From the NCBI RefSeq assembly GCF_018729255.1, contig NZ_CP076060.1, forward strand, positions 1,736,001-1,800,000: 64,000 bases of DNA, read 5' to 3'. Source of the DNA: Cupriavidus sp. EM10. GTDB taxonomy: Bacteria; Pseudomonadota; Gammaproteobacteria; Burkholderiales; Burkholderiaceae. The position numbers were made by a program, and so were the translations under genes. Positions 1 through 9,186 of this stretch are shown piece after piece. The notes beneath the pieces were generated by a model that ran no database searches, was not told where the DNA came from, and saw only the letters and a program-made list of their open reading frames with translations. Position 1 is the stretch's first letter; each line of letters begins with the position of its first letter.

Positions 1-518
1 TGCGCACCGAACCCGAGCATCCGCTGCGGCAACAGTTTGACGACGCCGTGCGGGACGTCATCCTCAAGCTGCGCACATCGGACCGCTACCGGCGCATCGG
101 CCGCCTCTGGATGCGCGACTTCCTGCGGCACCTGGAGCGCGAGGACAGCTACCGCGCGCTATGGCAACGGCTGCGTGACTGGATCAGCGCCGACGCCGTC
201 CGTCACGATTCCCTCGCGCGGGCCATGCTGGCCGATCTGCTGGCATCGCTCGGGGCCAGCGTGCGCGACGATCCGGCCTTGCAGGCCGGGCTGAACGAAT
301 GGTGGCTGCGCGGCGTCCGGTTCACGATGAGCCGCTACCGGCATCTGGTGTCGAGGCTGATCGCCGAAGTGGTCAAGGGCTGGGACGCCGACGAGATCAG
401 CCGCAAGCTCGAACTGGAGATCGGCAGCGACCTGCAGTACATCCGCATCAACGGCACCTTTGTCGGTGGCATGGTCGGCGTGCTGCTGCATGCGGCGATG
501 CTGCTGATTGCAGGCTGA
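1..518 (+). CDS. DUF445 family membrane protein, C-terminal part
   Basis: The reading frame is open from the window edge (codons from base 3) to the TGA at 516-518, so only about the last 170 residues are present and the start lies outside the window. The end matches the DUF445 (YjiN-like) family: a helical amphipathic region, the conserved segment DLQYIRINGTFVGG, and a final hydrophobic helix (GVLLHAAMLLIAG). Family members are inner-membrane proteins of about 420 residues with no settled biochemical role. The GTG at 48 is internal and not a likely start. A terminator is not obvious behind it; the 240 bases that follow carry the control region of the next operon. Confidence 0.8.
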   Translation, partial: RTEPEHPLRQQFDDAVRDVILKLRTSDRYRRIGRLWMRDFLRHLEREDSYRALWQRLRDWISADAVRHDSLARAMLADLLASLGASVRDDPALQAGLNEWWLRGVRFTMSRYRHLVSRLIAEVVKGWDADEISRKLELEIGSDLQYIRINGTFVGGMVGVLLHAAMLLIAG

Positions 519-626
519 TCTGCAGCCACGAAAAGCCCGCCCGAAGCCCGCCCGAAGCCCCCCTCGCCTGTTGCGCCGCGTCATGCCGCGCAGGTCGATC
601 GCATCCGGGAAAGCCCCATACCGCAT

Positions 627-641
627 ATTGGTAATACCACT
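627..641. promoter_or_regulatory. GntR/FadR-subfamily-like operator
   Basis: ATTGGTAATACCACT contains the perfect 11-base palindrome TGGTAATACCA (629-639). The FadR/PdhR/LldR branch of GntR regulators binds TTGGTnnnACCAA-type sites. It lies about 120 bases before the dehydratase start, where an operator for a sugar-acid operon is expected. No GntR gene is in the window, so the regulator is inferred. Confidence 0.5.
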
Positions 642-758
642 TTACCTGTCCAATACCCTGACCTAGACTCGGTTCAACTCGGCATGCGTGCGGCGCGGGA
701 TTGGGTCGCGGGCATCCGGATCTGCACCCCTACAAGAAGCAGAACGCAGGAGACCCGA

Positions 759-2495
759 GTGAACGACGACAATCCGCCGGGGCCGCCCAAAAGGCGCAGC
801 CAGGCATGGTTTGGCCGGCTGGACCGCGATGGCTTCATCTACCGGTCATGGCTGAAGAATCGTGGCATCCCGCATGACCAGTTCGATGGCCGGCCGGTCA
901 TCGGCATCTGCAATACCTATTCCGAACTGACTCCCTGCAATTCGCATTTCCGCACGCTGGCCGACCAGGTCAAGACCGGTGTGTGGGAAGCCGGCGGCTT
1001 TCCGCTGGAGTTCCCCGTGATGTCGCTGGGGGAAACCATGCTGCGCCCCACCGCCATGCTGTTCCGCAACCTGGCCAGCATGGACGTGGAGGAGTCGATT
1101 CGCGGCAATCCCATCGACGGCGTGGTGCTGCTGATGGGCTGCGACAAGACCACCCCGGCGCTGATGATGGGGGCGGCATCGGTGGACCTGCCCACCATCG
1201 GCATCTCCGGCGGCCCGATGCTCAGCGGCAAGTTCCGGGGGCAGGAGCTGGGCTCCGGCACCGATGTCTGGAAGATGTCGGAGGAAGTGCGCGCCGGTCA
1301 TATGTCGCAGGAAGATTTCTTCGAGGCCGAGGGCTGCATGCACCGGTCGCACGGCCATTGCATGACGATGGGCACGGCTTCGACGATGGCCTGCATGGTC
1401 GAGTCGTTGGGCATGGCCCTGCCCGGCAACGCCGCCATTCCGGCCGTGGACGGACGCCGCAATATCCTGGCGAGGGCCTCGGGCCGGCGCATCGTCCAGA
1501 TGGTCAAGGACAACCTGGTCATGTCGCAGATCCTGACGCGCCAGGCCTTCGAGAATGCCATCAAGGTCAACGCGGCCATCGGCGGGTCCACCAATGCGGT
1601 GATCCACCTGCTGGCCATCGCCGGGCGCATCGGCGTAAAGCTGAACCTGGACGACTGGGATGCGCTGGGCCACGCCCTGCCCTGCCTGGTCGACCTGCAG
1701 CCGTCGGGTCGCCACCTGATGGAAGACTTCTACTACGCGGGCGGCCTGCCGGCCGTGATCCGCGAGCTGGGTCCGCTGCTGAACCGCGACGCGCTGACCG
1801 TCAACGGCAACACGCTGTGGGACAACTGCAAGGACGCACCGAACTGGAACCGCGAGGTCATCCACGCGTTCGATGAACCGTTCAAGCCCCACGCCGGCAT
1901 TGCGGTGCTGCGCGGCAACCTGAGCCCCGATGGCGCGGTGATCAAGCCGTCCGCCGCCACGCCCGCGCTGCTCAAGCACACGGGCCGCGCGGTGGTGTTC
2001 GAGGACAGCGAGGACATGCACCGGCGCCTGGACGACGAATCGCTCGATGTCGACGAACACTGTGTGCTGGTGCTGAAGAACTGCGGCCCGCGCGGGTATC
2101 CGGGCATGGCCGAGGCTGGCAACATGCCGCTGCCGCCCAAGGTGCTGCGCAAGGGCATCACCGACATGGTGCGGATTTCCGATGCCCGCATGAGCGGCAC
2201 CGCCTACGGCACCGTGGTGCTGCACGTCACGCCCGAGGCCGCCGCCGGCGGCCCGCTGGCGCTGGTGCAGAACGGCGACATGGTCGAACTCGATGTCGAG
2301 GCCCGCAAGCTGCACCTGCATGTATCCGACGAGGAACTGGCCCGGCGGCGTGCCGCGTGGCAACCGCCGGCGCCACCCATGGAGCGCGGCTGGACGCGGC
2401 TGTACTTCGAGCACGTGCAGCAGGCCAATCTGGGCGCCGACATGGACTTCCTGGTCGGCAAGAGCGGCGCTGCCGTGCCGAAAGACAACCACTGA
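759..2495 (+). CDS. IlvD/Edd-family sugar-acid dehydratase (L-arabonate/D-xylonate type)
   Basis: 578 residues from the GTG at 759, preceded by AGGAG at 748-752; the frame extends to an ATG at 684, but that has no ribosome site and adds non-family residues. The enzyme removes water from an aldonic acid to give a 2-keto-3-deoxy acid. The [2Fe-2S] ligands of the family are visible in CNTYSELTPCN, CDKTTPA (with the lysine that is carboxylated in this family) and the CMHRSHGHCMTMG segment, and AAIGGSTNAVIH is a family signature. Length and the WFGRLDRDGFIYRSW start are closer to pentonate dehydratases than to biosynthetic IlvD. It heads an operon with a sugar ABC importer starting 50 bases downstream, which supports a catabolic role. 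The exact sugar acid cannot be read from the sequence. Confidence 0.85.
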   Translation: MNDDNPPGPPKRRSQAWFGRLDRDGFIYRSWLKNRGIPHDQFDGRPVIGICNTYSELTPCNSHFRTLADQVKTGVWEAGGFPLEFPVMSLGETMLRPTAMLFRNLASMDVEESIRGNPIDGVVLLMGCDKTTPALMMGAASVDLPTIGISGGPMLSGKFRGQELGSGTDVWKMSEEVRAGHMSQEDFFEAEGCMHRSHGHCMTMGTASTMACMVESLGMALPGNAAIPAVDGRRNILARASGRRIVQMVKDNLVMSQILTRQAFENAIKVNAAIGGSTNAVIHLLAIAGRIGVKLNLDDWDALGHALPCLVDLQPSGRHLMEDFYYAGGLPAVIRELGPLLNRDALTVNGNTLWDNCKDAPNWNREVIHAFDEPFKPHAGIAVLRGNLSPDGAVIKPSAATPALLKHTGRAVVFEDSEDMHRRLDDESLDVDEHCVLVLKNCGPRGYPGMAEAGNMPLPPKVLRKGITDMVRISDARMSGTAYGTVVLHVTPEAAAGGPLALVQNGDMVELDVEARKLHLHVSDEELARRRAAWQPPAPPMERGWTRLYFEHVQQANLGADMDFLVGKSGAAVPKDNH

Positions 2496-2545
2496 CGCAT
2501 TACCCCCGGGGCACGGCGCCGGCGCAAGACAAGGAGACGCAACGC

Positions 2546-3646
2546 ATGGCATCGGTTCAGATCCGGGATGTGCAGAAGTCCTTTGGCGGGACGCAGGTCA
2601 TACGGGGCGTCAGCATCGATATTCCCGATGGCGAGTTCACGGTGCTGGTGGGCCCGTCCGGCTGCGGCAAGTCCACGCTGCTGCGGATGCTGGCCGGCCT
2701 GGAAGAAATCTCCGGCGGCGAGATCGCCATCGGCGAGCGCGTGGTGAACCGCCTGCCGCCCAAGGAGCGCGATATCGCCATGGTGTTCCAGAACTACGCG
2801 CTCTACCCGCATATGTCGGTCTACGACAACATGGCGTTCTCGCTGAAGCTTGCGGGCGTACCCAGGGACACCATCAAGGAAAAGGTCGACAAGGCGTCCG
2901 GCATCCTGGGCCTGGGCCAGTTGCTGGACCGCTACCCGCGCCAGCTGTCCGGCGGGCAACGCCAGCGCGTGGCCATGGGCCGCGCCATCGTGCGCGATCC
3001 GCAGGTGTTCCTGTTCGATGAGCCGCTGTCGAACCTGGATGCCAAGCTGCGCGTGCAGATGCGCGCCGAGATCAAGGAATTGCACCAACGGCTGCGCACC
3101 ACATCGGTCTACGTCACGCACGACCAGATCGAGGCCATGACCATGGCCGACCAGATCGTGGTGATGCGCGACGGCCGCGTGGAGCAGCGCGGGCGCCCGC
3201 TGGCGCTCTACGACCATCCCGACAACCTGTTCGTGGCCGGCTTTATCGGGTCGCCGGCGATGAACTTCGTGCCGGGCGTGCTGCGCCGGCAGAACGGCGA
3301 GGCGCGGGTGGCGTTTCCGGATGGCACGCTGCTGCCCGCCCCTGGCCGCCTGCAGGACGGCGCCGGTACCGACGGCCAGCGCGTGATCTACGGCGTGCGG
3401 CCCGAGCACCTGGCCTACGGTGCGCCGGGCCAGGGCTTTCCGACCACGGTGACGGTGGTGGAACCGACCGGCGCCAACACCGAGGTCTACTCGCGCTTCG
3501 GTGAGACCGATTTCATTTCGGTGTTCCGCGAACGTCACGACTTTGCTGCTGGCCAGGCGCTGCATCTGGTGCCCGACCATCACCACACGCACCTGTTCGA
3601 CGCCGAATCGGGACAGGCCCTGCCTCGCCAGACCGCACGGCAATAA
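2546..3646 (+). CDS. Sugar ABC transporter ATP-binding protein (MalK/UgpC type)
   Basis: 366 residues from the ATG at 2546 with AAGGAGA at 2531-2537. Walker A is GPSGCGKST (residues 36-44), the Q-loop is VFQNYALYPH, the ABC signature is LSGGQRQR, Walker B is VFLFDEPLSNLDA and the switch histidine is in YVTHDQ. After about residue 235 there is the extra C-terminal regulatory (TOBE-like) domain of the CUT1/MalK group, which energises carbohydrate importers as a homodimer on the cytoplasmic face. It lies between the dehydratase and the binding protein, and all five genes read the same way with short gaps, so they are probably one transcript. MalK, UgpC and MsmK cannot be told apart here. Confidence 0.92.
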   Translation: MASVQIRDVQKSFGGTQVIRGVSIDIPDGEFTVLVGPSGCGKSTLLRMLAGLEEISGGEIAIGERVVNRLPPKERDIAMVFQNYALYPHMSVYDNMAFSLKLAGVPRDTIKEKVDKASGILGLGQLLDRYPRQLSGGQRQRVAMGRAIVRDPQVFLFDEPLSNLDAKLRVQMRAEIKELHQRLRTTSVYVTHDQIEAMTMADQIVVMRDGRVEQRGRPLALYDHPDNLFVAGFIGSPAMNFVPGVLRRQNGEARVAFPDGTLLPAPGRLQDGAGTDGQRVIYGVRPEHLAYGAPGQGFPTTVTVVEPTGANTEVYSRFGETDFISVFRERHDFAAGQALHLVPDHHHTHLFDAESGQALPRQTARQ

Positions 3647-3680
3647 CCACCCTTGGCATGACCATGGAGGAGACACAGCA

Positions 3681-5000
3681 ATGAGCCATTCCGGAAACTT
3701 CACAAGGCGCGACTTCCTGGTATCGACGGCGGCCGTGGCTGCCACCACCGCGCTGGGCACTCCGGCGTACGCCGCCACGCAGCTCCAGTACAAGCCCGAG
3801 GCCGGCGCCAAGCTGCGGGTGCTGCGCTGGAAGCGCTTCGTCCAGGGCGACGAAGACCTGTGGAACGCCAACGCGAAGAAATTCAGCGAGCTGACCGGGG
3901 TGGAGATACGCGTCGACAACGAAGGCTGGGAGGACGTGCGGCCCAAGGCGGCCGTGGCGGCCAGCGTGGGCACCGGGCCGGACATCGTGCTGGGCTGGTT
4001 CGACGATCCGCAGCAGTACCCCGACAAGCTGGTCGACGTGACCGACGTGGCCACCTATCTGGGCAACAAGCACGGCGGCTGGTACGACGTCTGCAAGAAG
4101 TACGGCATGCACGGCGGCAAGTGGATCGCCGTGCCGCTGGGCGTGGTCGGCAACGCCTTGGTCTACCGCGAAAGCCATGTCAAGGCCGCCGGCTTCGACA
4201 GCATCCCCAAGGACACGGCCGGCTTCCTGAAGCTGTGCCAGGCGCTGAAGGCCAAGGGCACGCCTGCCGGCTTTGCGCTGGGCAAGGCCGTGGGCGACGG
4301 CAACAACTGGGCCCACTGGCTGCTCTGGTCGCACGGCGGCATGCTCGTCGATACCAAGGGCAAGGTGGTGGTGAACTCGCCCGAGACCTGGGCCGCGCTG
4401 GAATACGCCAGGCAGCTTTATCCGACCTTCGTGCCCGGCACGCTGTCGTGGCAGGACCCGTCGAACAACAAGGCATTCCTGGATGGCCAGGTCAGCCTGA
4501 CCGCCAACGGCATCTCGGTCTACTACGCGGCCAAGAATTCGAAGGAACCGAAGCTGCAGGAGATGGCCAAGGATATCCAGCATGCGCACTTCCCGATCGG
4601 CAAGGGCGGCAAGCCGACCGAGCTGATGCAGATCACGCAGATGATGATCTTCAAGTACTGCAAGTATCCAAACGCGGCCAAGGCCTTCCTGCAGTTCATG
4701 ATGGAGCCCGAGCAATACAACCCGTGGATGGAGGCCGCCATCGGCTACGTGAGCCAGCCGCTCAAGGAGTACGAGGCCAATCCGATCTGGACGGCGGATC
4801 CCAAGCACACCGTGTACCGCGATGCGGCGTCGCTGATGCTCGACAACGGCCACGCCGGCCCGCTGGGCACGGCCTCGGCGGCGTCCATGGCCGACTACAT
4901 CGTGCTGGACATGGTGGCCGAGGCGGCCAGCGGGTCGAAGACGCCCAAGGAAGCCGCGGCCCGTGCGGCACAGCGCGCCGAGCGCTACTACAAGGCCTGA
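3681..5000 (+). CDS. ABC sugar-binding protein with Tat signal
   Basis: 439 residues from the ATG at 3681; GGAGGAGA lies just upstream. The N-terminus carries a twin-arginine signal (FTRRDFLVS) followed by an alanine-rich hydrophobic stretch and an AYAA cleavage site near residue 32, so the protein is exported folded to the periplasm. The mature part has the layout of family-1 extracellular solute-binding proteins (GxGPDIVLGWFDD, WAHWLLWSHGG, ending in an ERYYKA helix). It should deliver a carbohydrate or sugar acid to the two permeases that follow. Tat export of a sugar receptor is less common than Sec export. The ligand is unknown. Confidence 0.9.
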   Translation: MSHSGNFTRRDFLVSTAAVAATTALGTPAYAATQLQYKPEAGAKLRVLRWKRFVQGDEDLWNANAKKFSELTGVEIRVDNEGWEDVRPKAAVAASVGTGPDIVLGWFDDPQQYPDKLVDVTDVATYLGNKHGGWYDVCKKYGMHGGKWIAVPLGVVGNALVYRESHVKAAGFDSIPKDTAGFLKLCQALKAKGTPAGFALGKAVGDGNNWAHWLLWSHGGMLVDTKGKVVVNSPETWAALEYARQLYPTFVPGTLSWQDPSNNKAFLDGQVSLTANGISVYYAAKNSKEPKLQEMAKDIQHAHFPIGKGGKPTELMQITQMMIFKYCKYPNAAKAFLQFMMEPEQYNPWMEAAIGYVSQPLKEYEANPIWTADPKHTVYRDAASLMLDNGHAGPLGTASAASMADYIVLDMVAEAASGSKTPKEAAARAAQRAERYYKA

Positions 5001-5004
5001 CGCC

Positions 5005-5969
5005 ATGCAGAATACCGCTGCGACGCCGCCTGCCTCGCAGCGGCCCCTGCCCAGCCGGCCCCGCGCTCGATGCTGTCCCGGCTGTCGGACAACCGCCAGG
5101 CGCTGGGCCTGCTGTTCATGCTGCCCACGGCGCTGCTGCTGCTGATCTTCCTGACCTACCCGCTGGGGCTGGGCGTCTGGCTGGGCTTCACCGATACCAA
5201 GATCGGCCGGCCCGGCGCCTGGATCGGGCTGGACAACTTCACCTACCTGGCCAGCGATTCGGTTACCCAGCTGGCGCTCTTCAACACGATCTTCTACACG
5301 CTGATCGCCAGCGTGCTGAAGTTTGCGCTGGGGCTCTGGCTGGCGCTGCTGCTGAACCGCAACCTGCCGTTCAAGTCGTTCTTCCGGGCCGTGGTGCTGC
5401 TGCCGTGGATCGTGCCGACGGCCTTGTCGGCGCTGGCTTTCTGGTGGATCTACGATGCGCAGTTCTCGGTCATCAGCTGGACGCTGGTCAAGCTGGGGCT
5501 GATCGACCGCTATATCGACTTCCTGGGCGACCCGTGGCTCGCGCGGTTCTCGACCATCGCGGCCAACGTCTGGCGCGGCATCCCGTTCGTGGCGATCTCG
5601 CTGCTGGCCGGGTTGCAGACCATCTCGCCCACGCTGTACGAGGCGGCATCCATCGACGGCGTCACGCCCTGGCAGCAGTTCCGCTACGTGACCCTGCCGC
5701 TGCTGACGCCGATCATCGCCGTGGTCATGACGTTCTCGGTGCTGTTCACCTTTACCGATTTCCAGCTGATCTACGTGCTGACGCGCGGTGGTCCGCTCAA
5801 CGCCACCCACCTGATGGCTACCCTGTCGTTCCAGCGCGCCATTCCGGGCGGGTCGCTGGGCGAAGGTGCGGCACTGGCCACGATGATGGTGCCCTTCCTG
5901 CTGGCGGCCATCCTGTTCTCGTATTTCGGGCTGCAGCGGCGCGCGTGGCAACAGGGGGGCGACAAATGA
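5005..5969 (+). CDS. ABC sugar permease 1 (frame broken near the N-terminus)
   Basis: MalF/UgpA-type inner-membrane permease with six predicted helices and the EAA loop EAASIDGVTPWQQFRYVTLPLLTP that docks on the ATPase. A continuous frame begins only at the ATG at 5070, which has no ribosome site. An ATG at 5005, four bases after the previous stop, opens another frame (MQNTAATPPASQRP). Lengthening the C run at 5044-5047 from four to five joins the two into a 321-residue protein with a normal leader, and the repaired length is divisible by three. I therefore place the start at 5005. The gene overlaps permease 2 by four bases. Confidence 0.85.
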
Positions 5970-6850
5970 AGACCCGTGCAAAGGCGGCGGAGAACGAATC
6001 GCAAGGCATGGAGTACCTGCAATCGGTGCCGCGCCGCTGGGTGACGCTGTATATACCCATCGGCATCTTCCTGTTCGTGCTGCTGTTCCCGTTCTACTGG
6101 ATGGGCATCACGGCGTTCAAGCCCGATGGCGAGTTGCTGATGCAAAGCGCCAATCCGTTCTTCGTGATGGCGCCCACGCTCGCCCATTTCAAGAAACTGC
6201 TATTCAACACGCCCTATCCGTCCTGGCTGCTCAATACGGTCATTGTCTCGACGGTGTCCACGTTTGCGTCGCTGGCGGCTAGCGTGCTGGCCGCCTACGC
6301 CATCGAGCGGCTGCGCTTCCAGGGCGCCAAGCAGGTTGGACTGGCGATTTTCCTGGCCTATCTGATTCCGCCGTCGATCCTGTTCATACCGCTGGCATCG
6401 ATCGTGTTCCAGCTCGGGCTGTTCGATACGCGCTGGGCGCTGATCCTGACCTACCCCACGTTCCTGATCCCGTTCTGCACGTGGCTGCTGATGGGGTATT
6501 TCCGCTCGATTCCGTACGAGCTGGAGGAATGCGCGCTGATCGATGGCGCCACGCGCTGGGAAATCCTGGTCAAGATTATCTTGCCGCTGGCCGTACCGGG
6601 GCTGATCTCTGCCGGGATTTTCGCGTTCACGCTGTCGTGGAACGAGTTTATCTACGCGCTGACGTTTATCTCGTCATCGGAGGTCAAGACCGTGCCGGTG
6701 GGTATCGTGACCGAACTGGTGGAAGGCGACGTCTACCACTGGGGCGCCTTGATGGCGGGCGCCCTGCTGGGCTCGCTGCCGGTGGCCGTGGTGTATTCGT
6801 TCTTCGTCGAGTATTACGTGTCGGGAATGACCGGGGCGGTCAAGGAATAA
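5966..6850 (+). CDS. ABC sugar permease 2 (MalG/UgpE type)
   Basis: 294 residues from the ATG at 5966, overlapping the stop of permease 1 (ATGA), so the two are translationally coupled. There are about six membrane helices, a large periplasmic loop after helix 1 and the EAA motif EECALIDGATRWEILVKIILP. It forms the heteromeric channel with permease 1 in the CUT1 importer. It ends the operon. A weak inverted repeat (AATCGGC at about 6850, GCCGATT at about 6880) follows but lacks a good T tract, so I do not call it a terminator. Confidence 0.92.
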   Translation: MKTRAKAAENESQGMEYLQSVPRRWVTLYIPIGIFLFVLLFPFYWMGITAFKPDGELLMQSANPFFVMAPTLAHFKKLLFNTPYPSWLLNTVIVSTVSTFASLAASVLAAYAIERLRFQGAKQVGLAIFLAYLIPPSILFIPLASIVFQLGLFDTRWALILTYPTFLIPFCTWLLMGYFRSIPYELEECALIDGATRWEILVKIILPLAVPGLISAGIFAFTLSWNEFIYALTFISSSEVKTVPVGIVTELVEGDVYHWGALMAGALLGSLPVAVVYSFFVEYYVSGMTGAVKE

Positions 6851-6885
6851 TCGGCCGGCCCCGTCTTGCCCGAGTATCAGCCGAT

Positions 6886-7137
6886 TTAGCGGGACGTCGG
6901 CGCGCGGGCTGCCACGATTTGCGTGGCGTCGGCGACATTCCCCGTATCGAGCTTGACGCAGCGTGTCTGCAGCAGTTTGCCGATACGCCACCACTGGATG
7001 TTTTCCACCCAGGAATGCCCGGGGCAAAACAGCTCCGCATGCACGGGCATACGATTAATCAGGGATCGAACGATTCTCAGGGTGTAACCCTCGTTCAGCA
7101 ACTGGACGAGGCGTTTTTGTTGTGGGGATAGTGCCAT
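6886..7137 (-). CDS. Hypothetical small protein
   Basis: 83 residues from the ATG at 7137; the frame stays open to 7212, but that stretch crosses a terminator hairpin. I do not recognise the family. The start (MALSPQQKRLVQLLNEGYT) looks like a short helical DNA-associated or stress protein, followed by two aromatic-rich segments (GHSWVENIQWWRIG) and no signal peptide or membrane helix. Composition is that of real protein and not antisense noise. No clear ribosome site precedes it, and it begins 15 bases after the T tract of the MFS terminator, leaving little room for its own promoter. Confidence 0.5.
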   Translation of the reverse strand: MALSPQQKRLVQLLNEGYTLRIVRSLINRMPVHAELFCPGHSWVENIQWWRIGKLLQTRCVKLDTGNVADATQIVAARAPTSR

Positions 7138-7151
7138 GGTAATGCGGACAG

Positions 7152-7189
7152 AAAAATGCGGGCAACGTGCGGGAAAGCCGTTGCCCGCA
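7152..7189 (-). terminator. Rho-independent terminator after the MFS gene
   Basis: Eleven-base perfect arms TGCGGGCAACG (7157-7167) and CGTTGCCCGCA (7179-7189) enclose an 11-base loop. On the minus strand the stem is followed at once by TTTTT (7156-7152). It sits 133 bases past the MFS stop, in the right orientation. Confidence 0.75.
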
Positions 7190-7321
7190 CGTGAAATCGC
7201 TTGCGGGTTCAAAGCGATGTCACATTCACGCCAGATTATGCCGATTGATTAAACAACAGGCACTGCACGAAATCCGCACATTTCGGACATCTGTGTGCCG
7301 ACGGCCACGCTGGCCAACGTG

Positions 7322-8566
7322 TCAGTCAAATGCCTGCTCCGTTCGGGGTATCAGATGTGGCGTATGCGTCCTGCCCAGAAATGCGAATGCGATCTGGATC
7401 AGCCCCATGGTAAGACCCAACGCGGCCCCCACCTTCCACGCCAGCGCATAATCGTGCATCAGGTCATACAGCCAGCCGCCCCCGAAAGCGCCGATAAAGC
7501 TGCCGATCTGATGACTGAAAAACGCCACGCCGGCGATCATCGCCTGCCAGCGCAGCCCGAAGGTCTGGGCGATCCACCCCTGCACCAGCGGCGACACGCC
7601 TAGCCACAGAAAACCCATCACGGCGGCAAAAACCATCGTGGTTTCTGGGGTCGGCAAGGCGTGGAAAAACCAGATAAATCCCATCGACCGGCAAATATAG
7701 ATACCGCCGAGCAACAGTAACTTGTTGACCCGCCCGCCGGCCCATCCGAAAAACAGGCTGCCCAGGACGTTAAATCCACCAATCAGGCCCAGCGCCTTGG
7801 CGGACAGCATGGGGTCCATGCCGCAGATATCCAGATAGGCGGGCAGATGCGTGGTCAGGAATACCAGTTGCATGCCGCAGACCGTGTAGGCCAGCGCCAT
7901 CACCACGAACGGCGGGTGCCGCAGAGCGGCCACCAGCGCCTGCCGGCCGCTCTGCTCCGCCTGCGCGGGGGTTGGTGCCGCGCGTACCTGGTCGACGCGT
8001 CCGCCAAACCAGGCAGCCGGCAGCATGATCAGCGCCAGGATCACGAACGACGCCAGGCCCATGCGCCAGCCCCCGCTCGCCCGCAATGCTCTGGCCCAGC
8101 GGCGCCGCGATCATCGCGCCGAGCGACCCCGATGCCGAGACACAGCCCAGCACCAGACTGCGCACCTGCGCGCTGACCGCGCTGGACGCGGCGGCCATTG
8201 CCATGGCCGTGCCGGTGCTGGCCATCGCCATGCCGATCAGCACCCCGCCGCCCAGCACGATCGCCCACATGCTGTGGGACGTGGCCAGCAGCACCAGACC
8301 GACGATATAGAGCAGCGAGCCGCCCACCATCAACGGCCGGAAGCCGCTCCGGACCGCCAGTGCGCCAGCGAACGGCTGCAGCAACCCCAGGTCAGATTCT
8401 GGACCGCCACGGCAATGGTGAAGTCACCCACCGAGATGCCGATGTCGCGCGTCAGCGGCGGCACGAAGATGCCAAGGCTCTGCCGCAGGCCCATGGCCAG
8501 CGACAACATGACAGAGGCGCCGATCAGGATCGGCATGACGGGGCGCAGCGAGGATAGGCGAGACAT
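7322..8566 (-). CDS. MFS transporter (two frame breaks in this sequence)
   Basis: Three overlapping minus-strand frames spell one major-facilitator protein of about 414 residues: 8566 to about 8390 (MSRLSSLRPVMPILIGAS), about 8384 to 8078 (LLQPFAGALAVRSGF) and about 8086 to 7322. The first break is repaired by one extra base in the C run 8385-8388, giving TWGLLQPFAG. The second is repaired by removing one base from the run 8070-8074, giving GERGWRMGLASF. The net length stays divisible by three. Twelve membrane helices are expected, in the style of the OFA/monocarboxylate branch (GLRQSLGIFVPPL near the start). The substrate is unknown. The gene has its own terminator downstream and a long spacer upstream. 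Confidence 0.8.
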
Positions 8567-8824
8567 GCGTGGGCTCTTGTTATCAGGGCGGCATGCCGGA
8601 GCGCCGCCGTCCTGGCCATTTTCGTTGAATCGTCAAGGGTTTTGAATGCTCGGGAACACTGAGTCGGCGCTGCCCTGCAGAAGCCCGGCGTCCTGCCGTG
8701 ACGATTCTGGAGCGCATCGACCACTTTTGCCCGCGCCGCACAGGCAGCGTCGTGGCCATTCCGCCGCCCTGCCCCGTTTGCGCCCTCCCTTCGGCACCCG
8801 CACATTGCGCTGCCAGCTCATGCG

Positions 8825-8850
8825 ATTGCGATAACTTTTGTTATCGCAAT
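8825..8850. repeat. Perfect 11-base inverted repeat
   Basis: ATTGCGATAAC (8825-8835) and GTTATCGCAAT (8840-8850) flank TTTT. It is AT-richer than its surroundings and lies 259 bases before the MFS start. It could be an operator for a dimeric regulator. It is unlikely to be a terminator because no T tract follows on either strand. Confidence 0.6.
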
Positions 8851-9156
8851 AGATGCGCGTCCAACTCAAACCTTTCGGCCGACAATCATTGGCCTCGCAG
8901 CTCTGGCGCCCTTGCTGCCATCGCCGACCTGCTACGCATCGACTTACATCACGGCATGATGTATGGAATTCCGCGCTTACCGCGCGTTCAAACCGCGCCG
9001 TCACACTCTGATACACAGTCGTTCATCTCGTTTTCGTTGCACTGCGCCAACCGTTGATCCGCGCAAGACAAACGCGAGCGTTGTACTTCTCGCCGCGCAA
9101 TGCCGTCCTGCACTGCGCATCGCGTGCAAGATCTACCTGCGGGCGGCGGCGTGGGC

Positions 9157-9186
9157 TTAATGTCCTCTTAATGTCCCGTTAACGCT
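9157..9186 (+). promoter_or_regulatory. 11-base-period direct repeats, response-regulator-like site
   Basis: TTAATGTC occurs at 9157-9164 and again at 9168-9175, and TTAACGCT follows at 9179-9186, so TTAA recurs exactly every 11 bases. Direct half-sites at 10-11 base spacing are typical of OmpR/PhoB-family regulators. The site is about 460 bases before the polysaccharide operon start. Confidence 0.45.

Noticed and set aside
846..2552. 568-codon antisense frame over the dehydratase
   Set aside because: It is a shadow of a conserved enzyme gene, with no motifs of its own.
3860..5965. Plus-strand open frame upstream of permease 2
   Set aside because: The frame overlaps the binding-protein and permease-1 genes out of phase. 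Only the part from 5966 encodes recognisable protein.
6851..6890. Terminator after the sugar ABC operon
   Set aside because: The inverted repeat is only seven bases with a loop of about 25 and no T tract.
7322..8566. MFS transporter as a decayed pseudogene
   Set aside because: Both frame breaks lie in G/C runs and cancel to a length divisible by three, in line with the miscall pattern seen across the window.
8633..9160. Several short open frames in the long spacer
   Set aside because: They are Cys/Arg/Ser-rich, overlap each other on both strands and lack ribosome sites or family features.
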